47,945 bases of DNA from assembly GCA_002348615.1 (NCBI GenBank), contig DEBR01000001.1, positions 1-47,945 on the forward strand, in the 5' to 3' direction. The first letter of the stretch is position 1. The number at the start of each line of letters is the position of its first letter. This DNA comes from Candidatus Saccharibacteria bacterium UBA2951 (GTDB taxonomy: Bacteria > Patescibacteriota > Saccharimonadia > Saccharimonadales > Saccharimonadaceae). Shown piece by piece: positions 16,580 through 24,063 of this stretch. Position numbers and translations under genes: made by a program. Under the pieces are notes generated by a model. The model ran no database searches, was not told the DNA's origin, and worked only from the letters and a program-made list of their open reading frames with translations.

Positions 16580-17372
16580 CGTCTTCGGACGTAGCGTATT
16601 GACCGGATTCGCGGGAATATTATTAAGCGCTGCGATTGCTTTGCCAGTATTCGCGGTCGACAGTCAGATTGGTGCCGTCGTGTGCGGCGCCGGATCCCCG
16701 GGAGCTTCAATTGATATTACGCAGCCGACCGATGACAGCGTGGTAAACCAAGCAGTCACGACGTTTCGCGGCACTCTGAGCAATACGTCGCAAATAGTCA
16801 TTGAAATTGATGGCGATTACGTCAATACTGTCGCAATCGGCAGTAACCAGACAGATTTCGCGACCGATATATCACTCAGCGAGGGCACACATACCATTGC
16901 AATGACGGCCAATGATATCTGCGGGGTCAAGGATGCGTCAGATAGCATTGTCATCACGTACCAACCGGCTGTCGAACCGAGCAACGGCGGGACGACGCCG
17001 ACTGAAGTCGACAAACCGGATCAAGCGGTCACGACAGGTGAAGTTATTCCGCCTAACGACGTGTTCCATCAGATCCAGCAACTGCCGGTCATCGGAGCGG
17101 CCGTGAGCGTAGTAGCGGACTTTGCTGTCGCGACGGGCCTTGAGTCGACGATATCGACGGGCAATGCCATTGTCGGTGTTTCGAGGGTCGGGCTCACCGT
17201 CGCTGCGCTTACCTCGGTTGTCATGGCAAGCTCATTGGCTCCGATTGCCGCCCAGACAGTGCCCGGTATTAGCGAAATGTTCAACGTGGCAAGCACTCGC
17301 TCTATGCTCTATTTAGGCTGGGTTATTCGTGGACTTGGTGCGTTCGTCTTGGTGCTTGCGTACTTCCTGTAG
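16542..17372 (+). CDS. Ig-like domain membrane protein
   Basis: A basic N-terminus and signal-like helix (cleavage near PVFA, residue 38) are followed by a bacterial Ig-like domain at about residues 55-145. That domain contains ITQPTDDSVV and FRGTLSNTSQIVIEIDG, a typical fold for extracellular stalks, and two cysteines that could pair. A Pro/Thr-rich linker then leads to two hydrophobic segments near 215-240 and 254-276. The protein therefore looks anchored with the Ig domain outside the cell. It overlaps the preceding gene by 38 bases, implying translational coupling in the surface operon. The specific role is unknown. Confidence 0.7.
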   Translation: MQWHGVRKQRRSNVFGRSVLTGFAGILLSAAIALPVFAVDSQIGAVVCGAGSPGASIDITQPTDDSVVNQAVTTFRGTLSNTSQIVIEIDGDYVNTVAIGSNQTDFATDISLSEGTHTIAMTANDICGVKDASDSIVITYQPAVEPSNGGTTPTEVDKPDQAVTTGEVIPPNDVFHQIQQLPVIGAAVSVVADFAVATGLESTISTGNAIVGVSRVGLTVAALTSVVMASSLAPIAAQTVPGISEMFNVASTRSMLYLGWVIRGLGAFVLVLAYFL

Positions 17373-17393
17373 CCTCGGGGTTAGCGCAGCCTG

Positions 17394-17405
17394 TATAATG
17401 ACAAC
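17394..17405 (+). promoter_or_regulatory. -10 element before 17406, leaderless geometry
   Basis: A perfect TATAAT (17394-17399) ends 6 nt before ATG 17406. No SD site is present. It would let the second surface module be transcribed independently. Confidence 0.6.
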
Positions 17406-18740
17406 ATGAAACGGGTCATGCTTTGGACATTGCTCCTGAGCCTTGTGGGGGTTAGCGGCGTTTGGTCAGCACACGCGACCTCTTTTAACAGTACGAACTA
17501 TTCTATTAACGGCAGCCTTGGTGACAGTTCTGCCGGCCGACAGGGCACATCAAACTACCAGCTCAGGTCATCAGCCGGAGAGTCGATTGTTGGAAACAGT
17601 TCGAGTGCCAGTTATAAGCTAGGCCAAGGGTATATCTCGACTCTCGAAAATTCGCTCGAACTCCGGGTTCAACCCAATGGACTGATCGGACATTATTCAT
17701 TTGATCAAGGAGCGGGTGGGACGATCGTTGATGACAGTTCGAACTCGAATACGGCGACATTCACAGGAACTCCGACCTGGACGACCGGAAAAGTAAACGG
17801 GGGACTGACCGGATTCTCAGCGACCGACTATGCCAGTGTCAATGCCAACGCTACCTATAACGTGTCAGCTATCACGGCATGTGTGTGGATGAACTTGTCG
17901 AGCTTTACTACCAATCCGGTAGCGCTCAGCAGGTCACTCGGTTCACCGGACACGACCGGCATGTGGTCGATCGGGTTTAACGGCGGTTCGACGCCGCGTG
18001 TCAGAATGTATGCCAACGGCGTAAACAACACTATTCTCAACCCTTCGTCCGTCGGACTCGGTACATGGAATCAAGTGTGCCTTACCTATGGTGGTGGCGA
18101 CTTCATCATGTATACCAATGGTATCGAAGCCGACAGGGTAACTTTGAATGACCCTGTAGTTCCTTTTTCATACCCGCTTCGTATCGGTAGTATCTCCTCC
18201 GGTTCCCAGCCGTTCTCGGGTACTGTTGACGAGGTAAAAGTGTATTCGCGTGTCCTAACCGCAAGTGAGATAAAGGCTGAATTCAATGCTCAAAGCGCTG
18301 GGTTTGGCAGTGGGTTAGCCTTTCAAAGTTCCGTGACACCTGGACAATCGCAGACAAGCAGCTTTGATACGATAGTGCAGACGTCATCACCCGGCTACAC
18401 TCTGGCAATCAGTCAGAACAACAACCTGACGAACGGCGCGTTCGTAATCCCTTCGATCAGCGGCACCATAGCGAGTCCGTTGGCATGGAATGAAGGCTCT
18501 ACCAAGGGATTGGGCTTCACCCTGTACGGCACGAACGCGACAGCGATTCCCGGAACGTGGAACTCGGGAAACAGCTATGCGGCTCTACCAGCTTTTCCGG
18601 CGACTTTCTATACAAGGACCGGTCATACCGGCGGAGTAAAGGATGTGGTAAATATGCGTCTTCGGCTTGATACCGCCGTCAGCCAGGTGGCAGGCGATTA
18701 CACAAACCAGATGACAATTACGGGGACTATGACGCCATGA
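17406..18740 (+). CDS. LamG-domain surface protein with WxL-like C-terminus
   Basis: The 444-residue protein has a signal peptide (cleavage near AHA, residue 24), an N-terminal SFNSTNYSINGSLGD region common in CPR surface proteins, a LamG/concanavalin-like domain at about 95-295 (GLIGHYSFDQG, VDEVKVYSRVLTASEIKAEF), and a C-terminal beta-domain (QTSSPGYTLAISQNN ... DYTNQMTITGTMTP) similar to that of the 15009 protein. LamG domains usually bind carbohydrate or protein ligands, so adhesion is a reasonable guess. The stop overlaps the start of the second DUF916-like gene as ATGA, pairing the two proteins. Confidence 0.78.
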   Translation: MKRVMLWTLLLSLVGVSGVWSAHATSFNSTNYSINGSLGDSSAGRQGTSNYQLRSSAGESIVGNSSSASYKLGQGYISTLENSLELRVQPNGLIGHYSFDQGAGGTIVDDSSNSNTATFTGTPTWTTGKVNGGLTGFSATDYASVNANATYNVSAITACVWMNLSSFTTNPVALSRSLGSPDTTGMWSIGFNGGSTPRVRMYANGVNNTILNPSSVGLGTWNQVCLTYGGGDFIMYTNGIEADRVTLNDPVVPFSYPLRIGSISSGSQPFSGTVDEVKVYSRVLTASEIKAEFNAQSAGFGSGLAFQSSVTPGQSQTSSFDTIVQTSSPGYTLAISQNNNLTNGAFVIPSISGTIASPLAWNEGSTKGLGFTLYGTNATAIPGTWNSGNSYAALPAFPATFYTRTGHTGGVKDVVNMRLRLDTAVSQVAGDYTNQMTITGTMTP

Positions 18741-19603
18741 AGCTGAAAATGCTCTTGTTTGTTTTTGCAGTCGCGGTAGGCGTCGTGGTGTCATTGGCGC
18801 CGACAAGTAGCGCACTTGGTCTTAAAATAGCTCCACTCGAATACAAGACGACACTGAAAAAGAACGAGCGGCAAACCGGCGTCATTGACGTATCCAACCC
18901 GACGAGCCAGACTATCCACGTTAAGACGTCGGTACAAGCGTTTAAGCAAATCGATGATAACGGTGGCCTCCAGTTTTACGATGATGAACGAACGACTATC
19001 GGTATTCGAAGTGATCTTAGTGAGTTCGACCTTGGTCCGCGTGAAGCGCTTCGAATGGCATTTACAATCGATGGCTCGCTGCTCCCCGAAGGTGACGTAT
19101 ACGCCGCGATCTTTTTTACGACTGATCTTGCTAAACCTCGTACTGGGGTAGGGCAGTTGGTGCGGGTAGGGACGGTCCTATCGATCGTCAATAAGACCCC
19201 TGGTTCACGGTCGGCCGTCATTACTGATGTAATTATGCCATTCTTGCAGTTCTCAGATACCGTAGGCGGAACCTACAAGGTAAAGAATATCGGGACGGCG
19301 AATGGCGGTTTTTACCCTACGGTCAAGGTGTCTGACTGGCCATCAGGTGCAAAGAAAGATGTTGAAAGCTCGCTGGTATTCGGCGGCCGCGAACGCCGGA
19401 ATGATTTTCGTCTACCAACCGGGTTTGGCATTCATTACGTAAAGGTCGGCTACAAGGGGAGCGAGAAGGGGCAATGGGTCGTGACGGTAGCACCGTGGAT
19501 GTTGGTCGCCATTGTTATGGTTCTACTAATCATAGGGATTGAGTTTTTGTTGTACAAAAGACGTCATAAATCACCCCGTAAAAAAACAGCTTCTACCTCT
19601 TAA
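18737..19603 (+). CDS. DUF916-like membrane-anchored surface protein (copy 2)
   Basis: This 288-residue protein has the same layout as the 15653 product: signal peptide (about 1-28), two beta-sandwich regions (LKKNERQTGVIDVSNP, EGDVYAAIFFTTD, VRVGTVLSIVNK), a C-terminal transmembrane helix near 250-272 and a basic tail (YKRRHKSPRKK). The two proteins share domain order but diverge in sequence, consistent with an old duplication. It is translationally coupled (ATGA overlap) to the LamG/WxL-like gene, as expected for a bridging partner. Function by analogy: anchoring of the upstream surface protein to the envelope. Confidence 0.78.
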   Translation: MKLKMLLFVFAVAVGVVVSLAPTSSALGLKIAPLEYKTTLKKNERQTGVIDVSNPTSQTIHVKTSVQAFKQIDDNGGLQFYDDERTTIGIRSDLSEFDLGPREALRMAFTIDGSLLPEGDVYAAIFFTTDLAKPRTGVGQLVRVGTVLSIVNKTPGSRSAVITDVIMPFLQFSDTVGGTYKVKNIGTANGGFYPTVKVSDWPSGAKKDVESSLVFGGRERRNDFRLPTGFGIHYVKVGYKGSEKGQWVVTVAPWMLVAIVMVLLIIGIEFLLYKRRHKSPRKKTASTS

Positions 19604-19609
19604 GAAAGT

Positions 19610-19645
19610 TTGCTTTCATTTGGAAGCGTAAGTATAATACAAGGT
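19610..19645 (+). promoter_or_regulatory. Promoter of the fibre-like gene, leaderless GTG
   Basis: TTGCTT (19610-19615), a 17-bp spacer and a perfect TATAAT (19633-19638) end 7 nt before GTG 19646. This geometry decides the start: the later ATG 19694 has no SD site. Confidence 0.7.
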
Positions 19646-21727
19646 GTGCCGTCTACCCTAAAAAAGGTAGGCCAAAAGCGGCAGATAAAAACCATGAAAA
19701 ATTCAACGGTTTTACAGGGGTGGAGGAGTCGAATCCTCCTATGGGGTATCATTCTTGCCGCAAGTATATTCGCGGTGCTATTTGCCGTCACCGAGCCTGA
19801 TTTTGCCCAAGCTGCAACGACCGTTCCGACCAAAATGAACTTCCAGGGCCGTATCACCAACACGGCTGGGAATATTCTTGCGAACGGTAGCTATAACATG
19901 AGATTTAAAATCTATAATGCCGCAAGCGGGGGAACGCTCCAGTGGAGCGAAGACCGACTAGTTTCAGCGACGCAAGGAGTATATGTCGATAACGGGCAGT
20001 TTAGCGTACAGCTAGGGGAAATTTCTAGCCTTCCGGCCTCGGTATTCAGCAGTAACAGCCTTTACTTCGAAGTAGAGTTACCGACTCCAGCGACTGCAAC
20101 GAGTTCCAGCCCAAACTGGTCGGAAGGGCCGATGATACCACGCAATCAGTTAGCCACCAGTGCGTATGCATATAACGCCGAAACACTCGACGGAATCGAC
20201 GGCGCTTCGTTCGCGCAGCTCGGTACGTCCAACGCGTTTACCGGCGCGAACTCAATCAATGTTGCGAATGCTAACGCATTTCAGACTAAGAATGGTACGA
20301 CGAATCTATTCAATGTCGACACGACGAATAGTATTCTGACTGTCGGAGCGAATGACACGACCGGAGCCGTGCTTGTTCTCGACGTAAAGTCCGGTGCGGG
20401 TGATCCTGCCGGCGGTTCAGCTACCAACGGTGCCATGTATTACAACGCGAACGCCAACAAGTTCCGCTGCTACGAGAATGGCGGCTGGAAAGATTGTGTC
20501 ACCGCTCCGGCGACGCTGCAAGGCGCCTACGACAACTCGGGAACACCGGCAACCATCACGACGACGGCTGCAAAAGGGGTGTCAATCATCGCAGGAGCAG
20601 TTCCGACGGCCGACATGTTTACCATCGATAACAGCAGCCAGCCTACAGTAACCGCAGGCGTAAGCGGTATAGAGGTAAATTATGCCGGTGGCGCAGCCGC
20701 CGTCGAAGGGTCGGGTATACAAATCGATTATGTACCAGGTGGCACCACCGGTGGCACGTGGAACGGCATGAAGATTGTCGCCAATGCCACGGGTGCGGCC
20801 AGCGGAGTTGAGGCGAACGGATTAGTGCTCGAAGGACCAACATCTGCCGGGACCGGAACTGACACGGCGCTAAAGGTGGCAACTGGTTGGGATATTGGCT
20901 TAGACATCGCGTCCGGCGGTATGCAGCTTGCTGATGAGTCAGAACCAAGTGTCCCAGGTAGTGGCAAACTTAAAATATATGCGAAGTCTCTTTCTGGGCG
21001 AATGTTGCTACGTCAAAAAGGACCTTCCGGTGTCGCGACACCACTGCAGCCGAGCCTGTTCCAAAACCAGATCTGTATGATTAGCGCAAGCACCGGTACT
21101 ACATTATCGTCATTCGGTTGCGGAACCACGAACTCAACCACACTTTCACACCCCGCGCCGACTGAAGCAACGGGGTATATGACGAACTTCGCTACCGGTA
21201 CGATTTTGGGTAACGAATCAGGATTTATGACATCCGTTTCCCAATTCTTCAGGGGATCGACAACTGGTTCCAACGGTTACTTCTTCAGCGCTCGAACCTA
21301 TACCGTCGATACGACGTCACTACGAATCTTCGTCGGCCTACATAGCCAAACATCGCTCGCCAACATGCTGGCGAGCGATGATCCCGCAGGAAGCCGGTCT
21401 GGATTCGCCTTTTCGACAGTAAGAGGAGATACAAACTGGCAGTTCTCAGTCAAGGACGGTACGACTCAGAATCTCATCAATACGGGTATGGCCTATGCAG
21501 CAAGCAAAGTATACGATATGTACTTCTTCGTTCCTCCTTACCCAGGAAACGGCACTATGTATTGGCGAATTGATAATTTGACAGATAACACGTCGCAAGA
21601 AGGATCGACTACCTCAAACCTACCTGCCGGTAGTACCGCGCTGCGCGTCGGTCTTGGTGTCGAAACGCAGACCACGGCTGCAAGGAACTTCCGTATGCAG
21701 CGTGTATACGTCGAGGCGGATAGGTAG
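19646..21727 (+). CDS. Large fibre-like surface protein (693 aa)
   Basis: After an N-terminal hydrophobic segment (about 28-45, cleavage near FAQA) comes the NFQGRITNTAGNILANGSYN domain that is widespread in CPR surface proteins. It is followed by a long Gly/Thr/Asn-rich beta region. The last 220 residues form a globular domain (FVGLHSQTSLANML, TNWQFSVKDGTTQNL) resembling receptor-binding tips of phage tail fibres. The whole looks like a trimeric or elongated adhesin. GTG 19646 is supported by the promoter geometry. The small anchored protein gene at 21727 overlaps its stop by one base. Ligand and multimer state are unknown. Confidence 0.78.
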   Translation: MPSTLKKVGQKRQIKTMKNSTVLQGWRSRILLWGIILAASIFAVLFAVTEPDFAQAATTVPTKMNFQGRITNTAGNILANGSYNMRFKIYNAASGGTLQWSEDRLVSATQGVYVDNGQFSVQLGEISSLPASVFSSNSLYFEVELPTPATATSSSPNWSEGPMIPRNQLATSAYAYNAETLDGIDGASFAQLGTSNAFTGANSINVANANAFQTKNGTTNLFNVDTTNSILTVGANDTTGAVLVLDVKSGAGDPAGGSATNGAMYYNANANKFRCYENGGWKDCVTAPATLQGAYDNSGTPATITTTAAKGVSIIAGAVPTADMFTIDNSSQPTVTAGVSGIEVNYAGGAAAVEGSGIQIDYVPGGTTGGTWNGMKIVANATGAASGVEANGLVLEGPTSAGTGTDTALKVATGWDIGLDIASGGMQLADESEPSVPGSGKLKIYAKSLSGRMLLRQKGPSGVATPLQPSLFQNQICMISASTGTTLSSFGCGTTNSTTLSHPAPTEATGYMTNFATGTILGNESGFMTSVSQFFRGSTTGSNGYFFSARTYTVDTTSLRIFVGLHSQTSLANMLASDDPAGSRSGFAFSTVRGDTNWQFSVKDGTTQNLINTGMAYAASKVYDMYFFVPPYPGNGTMYWRIDNLTDNTSQEGSTTSNLPAGSTALRVGLGVETQTTAARNFRMQRVYVEADR

Positions 21728-22083
21728 TGAAAAAGAAAATCGCAATCATAGCGGTTGTCAGCCTGTTAGTTCTTGGGGGAGCTGGTTATACGTATATGAA
21801 CCTAAATATCGACAAGAGTGATTCAACGGCGCTGATTCAAAAAATAGGGAGGCATTACCTGCTTCCTTCAAAAGAAGAGCCGGTAATCGCGACCGTGACC
21901 GACAGAACCAAATTGACGACGGAGTTCCTAAAAGCTGCCAGAAATGGCGATAAACTTTTGGTGTATGAAAAATCGGGTGTCGCGATTATTTACCGTCCGA
22001 GCATCGACAAGCTTGTCAGGGTTGGTCCGGTCAGTATCGCACCGACAGACGGGTCACCGGCCACAGGCACCCTGCAGGAATAA
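21727..22083 (+). CDS. Small anchored protein of the surface block (118 aa)
   Basis: The product is one transmembrane helix at residues 4-21 followed by a soluble domain of about 95 residues (TDRTKLTTEFLKAARNGDKL, VYEKSGVAIIYRPSIDKLVR). I do not recognise a named family, although small single-helix proteins of this type often accompany CPR surface operons. GTG 21727 overlaps the previous stop (TAGTG), so translation is coupled to the fibre-like protein, suggesting an assembly or anchoring role. Confidence 0.65.
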   Translation: MKKKIAIIAVVSLLVLGGAGYTYMNLNIDKSDSTALIQKIGRHYLLPSKEEPVIATVTDRTKLTTEFLKAARNGDKLLVYEKSGVAIIYRPSIDKLVRVGPVSIAPTDGSPATGTLQE

Positions 22084-22101
22084 CCTCATTTTGGTCAATG
22101 G

Positions 22102-22114
22102 TATTATTAGAATC
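22102..22114 (+). promoter_or_regulatory. -10 element before 22115, leaderless geometry
   Basis: TGG-TATTAT (-10 at 22102-22107) ends 7 nt before ATG 22115; no SD site is present. Confidence 0.45.
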
Positions 22115-22537
22115 ATGGAATCAGTCAAAAAAGAAATGAAGAACACGCCGCTCCGTCTATACAAGCAACCAGGCGCAGTCATGATTACCGCTGCGATCGT
22201 CTTGGTGGGTGCGCTACTTGGACTCATGCTGCTCGTGCCAAAGGGCGAGCGAATCAAAGCAGGGCAGTACCAGGTCGTATATACCACGAGTGGGCAGGCA
22301 TACTTTGGCAAGCTACAAAACACAGGTGGCGATTATTTGGTGCTTAAGTCGCCGTATACGGCACAAGAAGTGAAGGGGACGGACGAGAAATCGCAGCCGC
22401 AGACGACGCTTGTGAAAGTCAGCCAGCAGGCGTACGGCCCGGAAGACGTCATGTCACTCAAAAGCGAACAGGTGTTGTTTTGGCAGAATCTACGCCCGGA
22501 TAGCAAAGTCGCAAAAGCCATCGAAAGCAAGCAGTAG
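22115..22537 (+). CDS. Single-pass membrane protein (140 aa)
   Basis: A basic, cytoplasmic N-terminus of about 21 residues precedes a strong transmembrane helix (about 22-43). The small extracytoplasmic beta-rich domain after it has the pattern YQVVYTTSGQAYFGKLQNTG, which resembles conserved CPR hypothetical proteins. The C-terminus is helical and charged. I cannot name a function. ATG 22115 is chosen over an upstream frame that overlaps the previous gene because of the helix position and the adjacent -10 element. It closes the surface block before holA. Confidence 0.7.
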   Translation: MESVKKEMKNTPLRLYKQPGAVMITAAIVLVGALLGLMLLVPKGERIKAGQYQVVYTTSGQAYFGKLQNTGGDYLVLKSPYTAQEVKGTDEKSQPQTTLVKVSQQAYGPEDVMSLKSEQVLFWQNLRPDSKVAKAIESKQ

Positions 22538-22563
22538 CAGTACTGTTTGGGCCTTGGCTTCGT

Positions 22564-22576
22564 TACAATAGAACCA
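22564..22576 (+). promoter_or_regulatory. -10 element of holA, leaderless GTG
   Basis: TACAAT (22564-22569) ends 7 nt before GTG 22577, which opens the VITLLTGENDFE segment expected at the DnaA-like N-terminus of the delta subunit. Confidence 0.55.
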
Positions 22577-23497
22577 GTGATTACACTACTGACTGGTGAG
22601 AATGATTTTGAGCTGACGAAAAAAATAGCTCAGTTAAAGACGAACTTTGCCGGCACGGCAGAACGGTACGATGCGGCAGAGCTTAGCGCTGAACAGCTGG
22701 CGGACATATTCGCCGGTCAAACCCTATTCGCTATGAAACGTCTTGTCATTATTGATCAGCCAAGCATGAACAGTGAGCTATGGCAAAACCTACCGGCATG
22801 GAATGATCGGTTGAGTGATGATACGGAACTGGTACTCGTCGAGCCGAAGCCAGACAAGCGCACCGCGACGTATAAGTGGCTCAACAAGAACGCCAATGTG
22901 GCAACATTCGATTTGATTGATCCCCGGGACACGAACAAGGTGGTGAAGTGGGTTGAAGCATACGCCAAGCAGCATAATGTCGCGTTGACTTCTCATCAGG
23001 CCAAGCGGCTTGCCACTCGGGCGGGAGGGAGTCAATGGGAACTCGCGCATGCTATCGACAAACTCGCGCTACTATCAAGCGTAACCGACGAATGGATTGA
23101 CAACGTAGTAGACGAACACCCATCTGAAAGCGTATTCGCACTGTTTGAAACCGCGCTGAATGGCGACAGTGAGCGGCTGGCTCAGTCGTTAGCGCGCCTG
23201 CGTCAAACTGAAGAACCGTACCGGCTATTCGGACTAATGGTGTCGCAGGGCTTGCAACTTGCTACCTTGGTATACGGTGACGGCAATGCCCAAAAAGTCG
23301 CGAGCGACACCGGTGCGAAAAGCAGCTACCCGTTCCAAAAACTAGGACCATATGCCAACCGCATGAGCAAGCGGCAAGCAAGCGACCTCATCAAACTGCT
23401 CGCACGCGCCGATACTCGCCTAAAAAGTAGCGACGCCGATCCTTGGATAATTCTTGAGAATTGTCTTATGGGCGTGGCGTCGCTGGAAGCGTCGTAG
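22577..23497 (+). CDS. holA: DNA polymerase III delta subunit
   Basis: The 306-residue protein fits the clamp-loader delta subunit: an N-terminal ITLLTGENDFELTKKI segment, the AERYDAAELSAEQLADIF region, an AAA+ core without a working P-loop, and the C-terminal collar helices (EEPYRLFGLMVSQGLQLATL, LIKLLARADTRLKS). It opens the sliding clamp as part of the clamp loader. GTG 22577 is supported by homology-like N-terminal length and the nearby -10 element, whereas the longer open frame reads through the promoter. The stop lies 5 nt from the convergent rpsT stop. Confidence 0.88.
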   Translation: MITLLTGENDFELTKKIAQLKTNFAGTAERYDAAELSAEQLADIFAGQTLFAMKRLVIIDQPSMNSELWQNLPAWNDRLSDDTELVLVEPKPDKRTATYKWLNKNANVATFDLIDPRDTNKVVKWVEAYAKQHNVALTSHQAKRLATRAGGSQWELAHAIDKLALLSSVTDEWIDNVVDEHPSESVFALFETALNGDSERLAQSLARLRQTEEPYRLFGLMVSQGLQLATLVYGDGNAQKVASDTGAKSSYPFQKLGPYANRMSKRQASDLIKLLARADTRLKSSDADPWIILENCLMGVASLEAS

Positions 23498-23502
23498 GAA
23501 GA

Positions 23503-23880
23503 CTATTTTTTAGTAGCTGGTTTTTTGGCAGCAGGTTTCTTGGCCGCTGGCTTTTTAGTGGCCGGAGCTGCTTTGGCAGGAGCCTTCTTAGCTGCAGCTG
23601 GCTTGGCGGCTGCTTTTTTGGTGCCAGCGGCTAATTTGACGTTCGCAGCTTTAGCAGCTTTAGCCAGGTTGGCCTTGCGACGAGCAGCGGTATTTTTGTG
23701 AATCAGGTTCTTTTTAACGGCCTTGTCGATTTCACTCTGAGCCTTCGAAAGGGTAGCGGCAGACGGCTTGGCTTCGAACGCTTTTACAGCGGCCTTGATA
23801 GCACGCTTAGTAGCGACGTTACGCTCGTTGCGAACGGCAGCTTGTTTTACACGCTTGATAGCGGACTTGATAATCGGCAT
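23503..23880 (-). CDS. rpsT: Ribosomal protein S20 with histone-H1-like tail
   Basis: Residues 1 to about 85 are S20, a helical 16S rRNA-binding protein of the small subunit, with the usual basic start (MPIIKSAIKRVKQAAVRNER) and the HKNTAARRKANLAKAAK C-terminal helix. The remaining 40 residues are an extension made almost only of Lys, Ala and Pro (repeats such as KKPAAKKPAAKK). This tail resembles histone H1 or HU-type tails and makes the protein 125 residues instead of about 87. A purine-rich SD-like AAAGGAAG lies upstream of ATG 23880, though at a rather long spacing. Confidence 0.93.
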   Translation of the reverse strand: MPIIKSAIKRVKQAAVRNERNVATKRAIKAAVKAFEAKPSAATLSKAQSEIDKAVKKNLIHKNTAARRKANLAKAAKAANVKLAAGTKKAAAKPAAAKKAPAKAAPATKKPAAKKPAAKKPATKK

Positions 23881-23934
23881 GGACTAAGAACTTCCTTTAA
23901 CACTTATTAGATTTGTATTACTAGTCAAGGGCAG

Positions 23935-23963
23935 ATTATAGTGGAAATTCCCTCTGTTGTAAA
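23935..23963 (-). promoter_or_regulatory. Promoter of rpsT
   Basis: On the minus strand TTTACA (23963-23958), a 17-bp spacer and a perfect TATAAT (23940-23935) predict a leader of about 48 nt before ATG 23880. Confidence 0.7.
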
Positions 23964-24063
23964 GGGGTGGGGCATGTAAACCTAAACTTGTTGACGGCAT
24001 CAAGCTTCTTATGGTAATGTAATGGCAAAGTCCCATAAAAATACAAAAATAGGTAAATAACAG

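Noticed and set aside
19652..19668. CTACC/GGTAG hairpin just after the GTG of the fibre-like gene, as an attenuator
   Set aside because: It lies inside the coding sequence, has only 5 bp with an A-rich loop, and no U-run follows.
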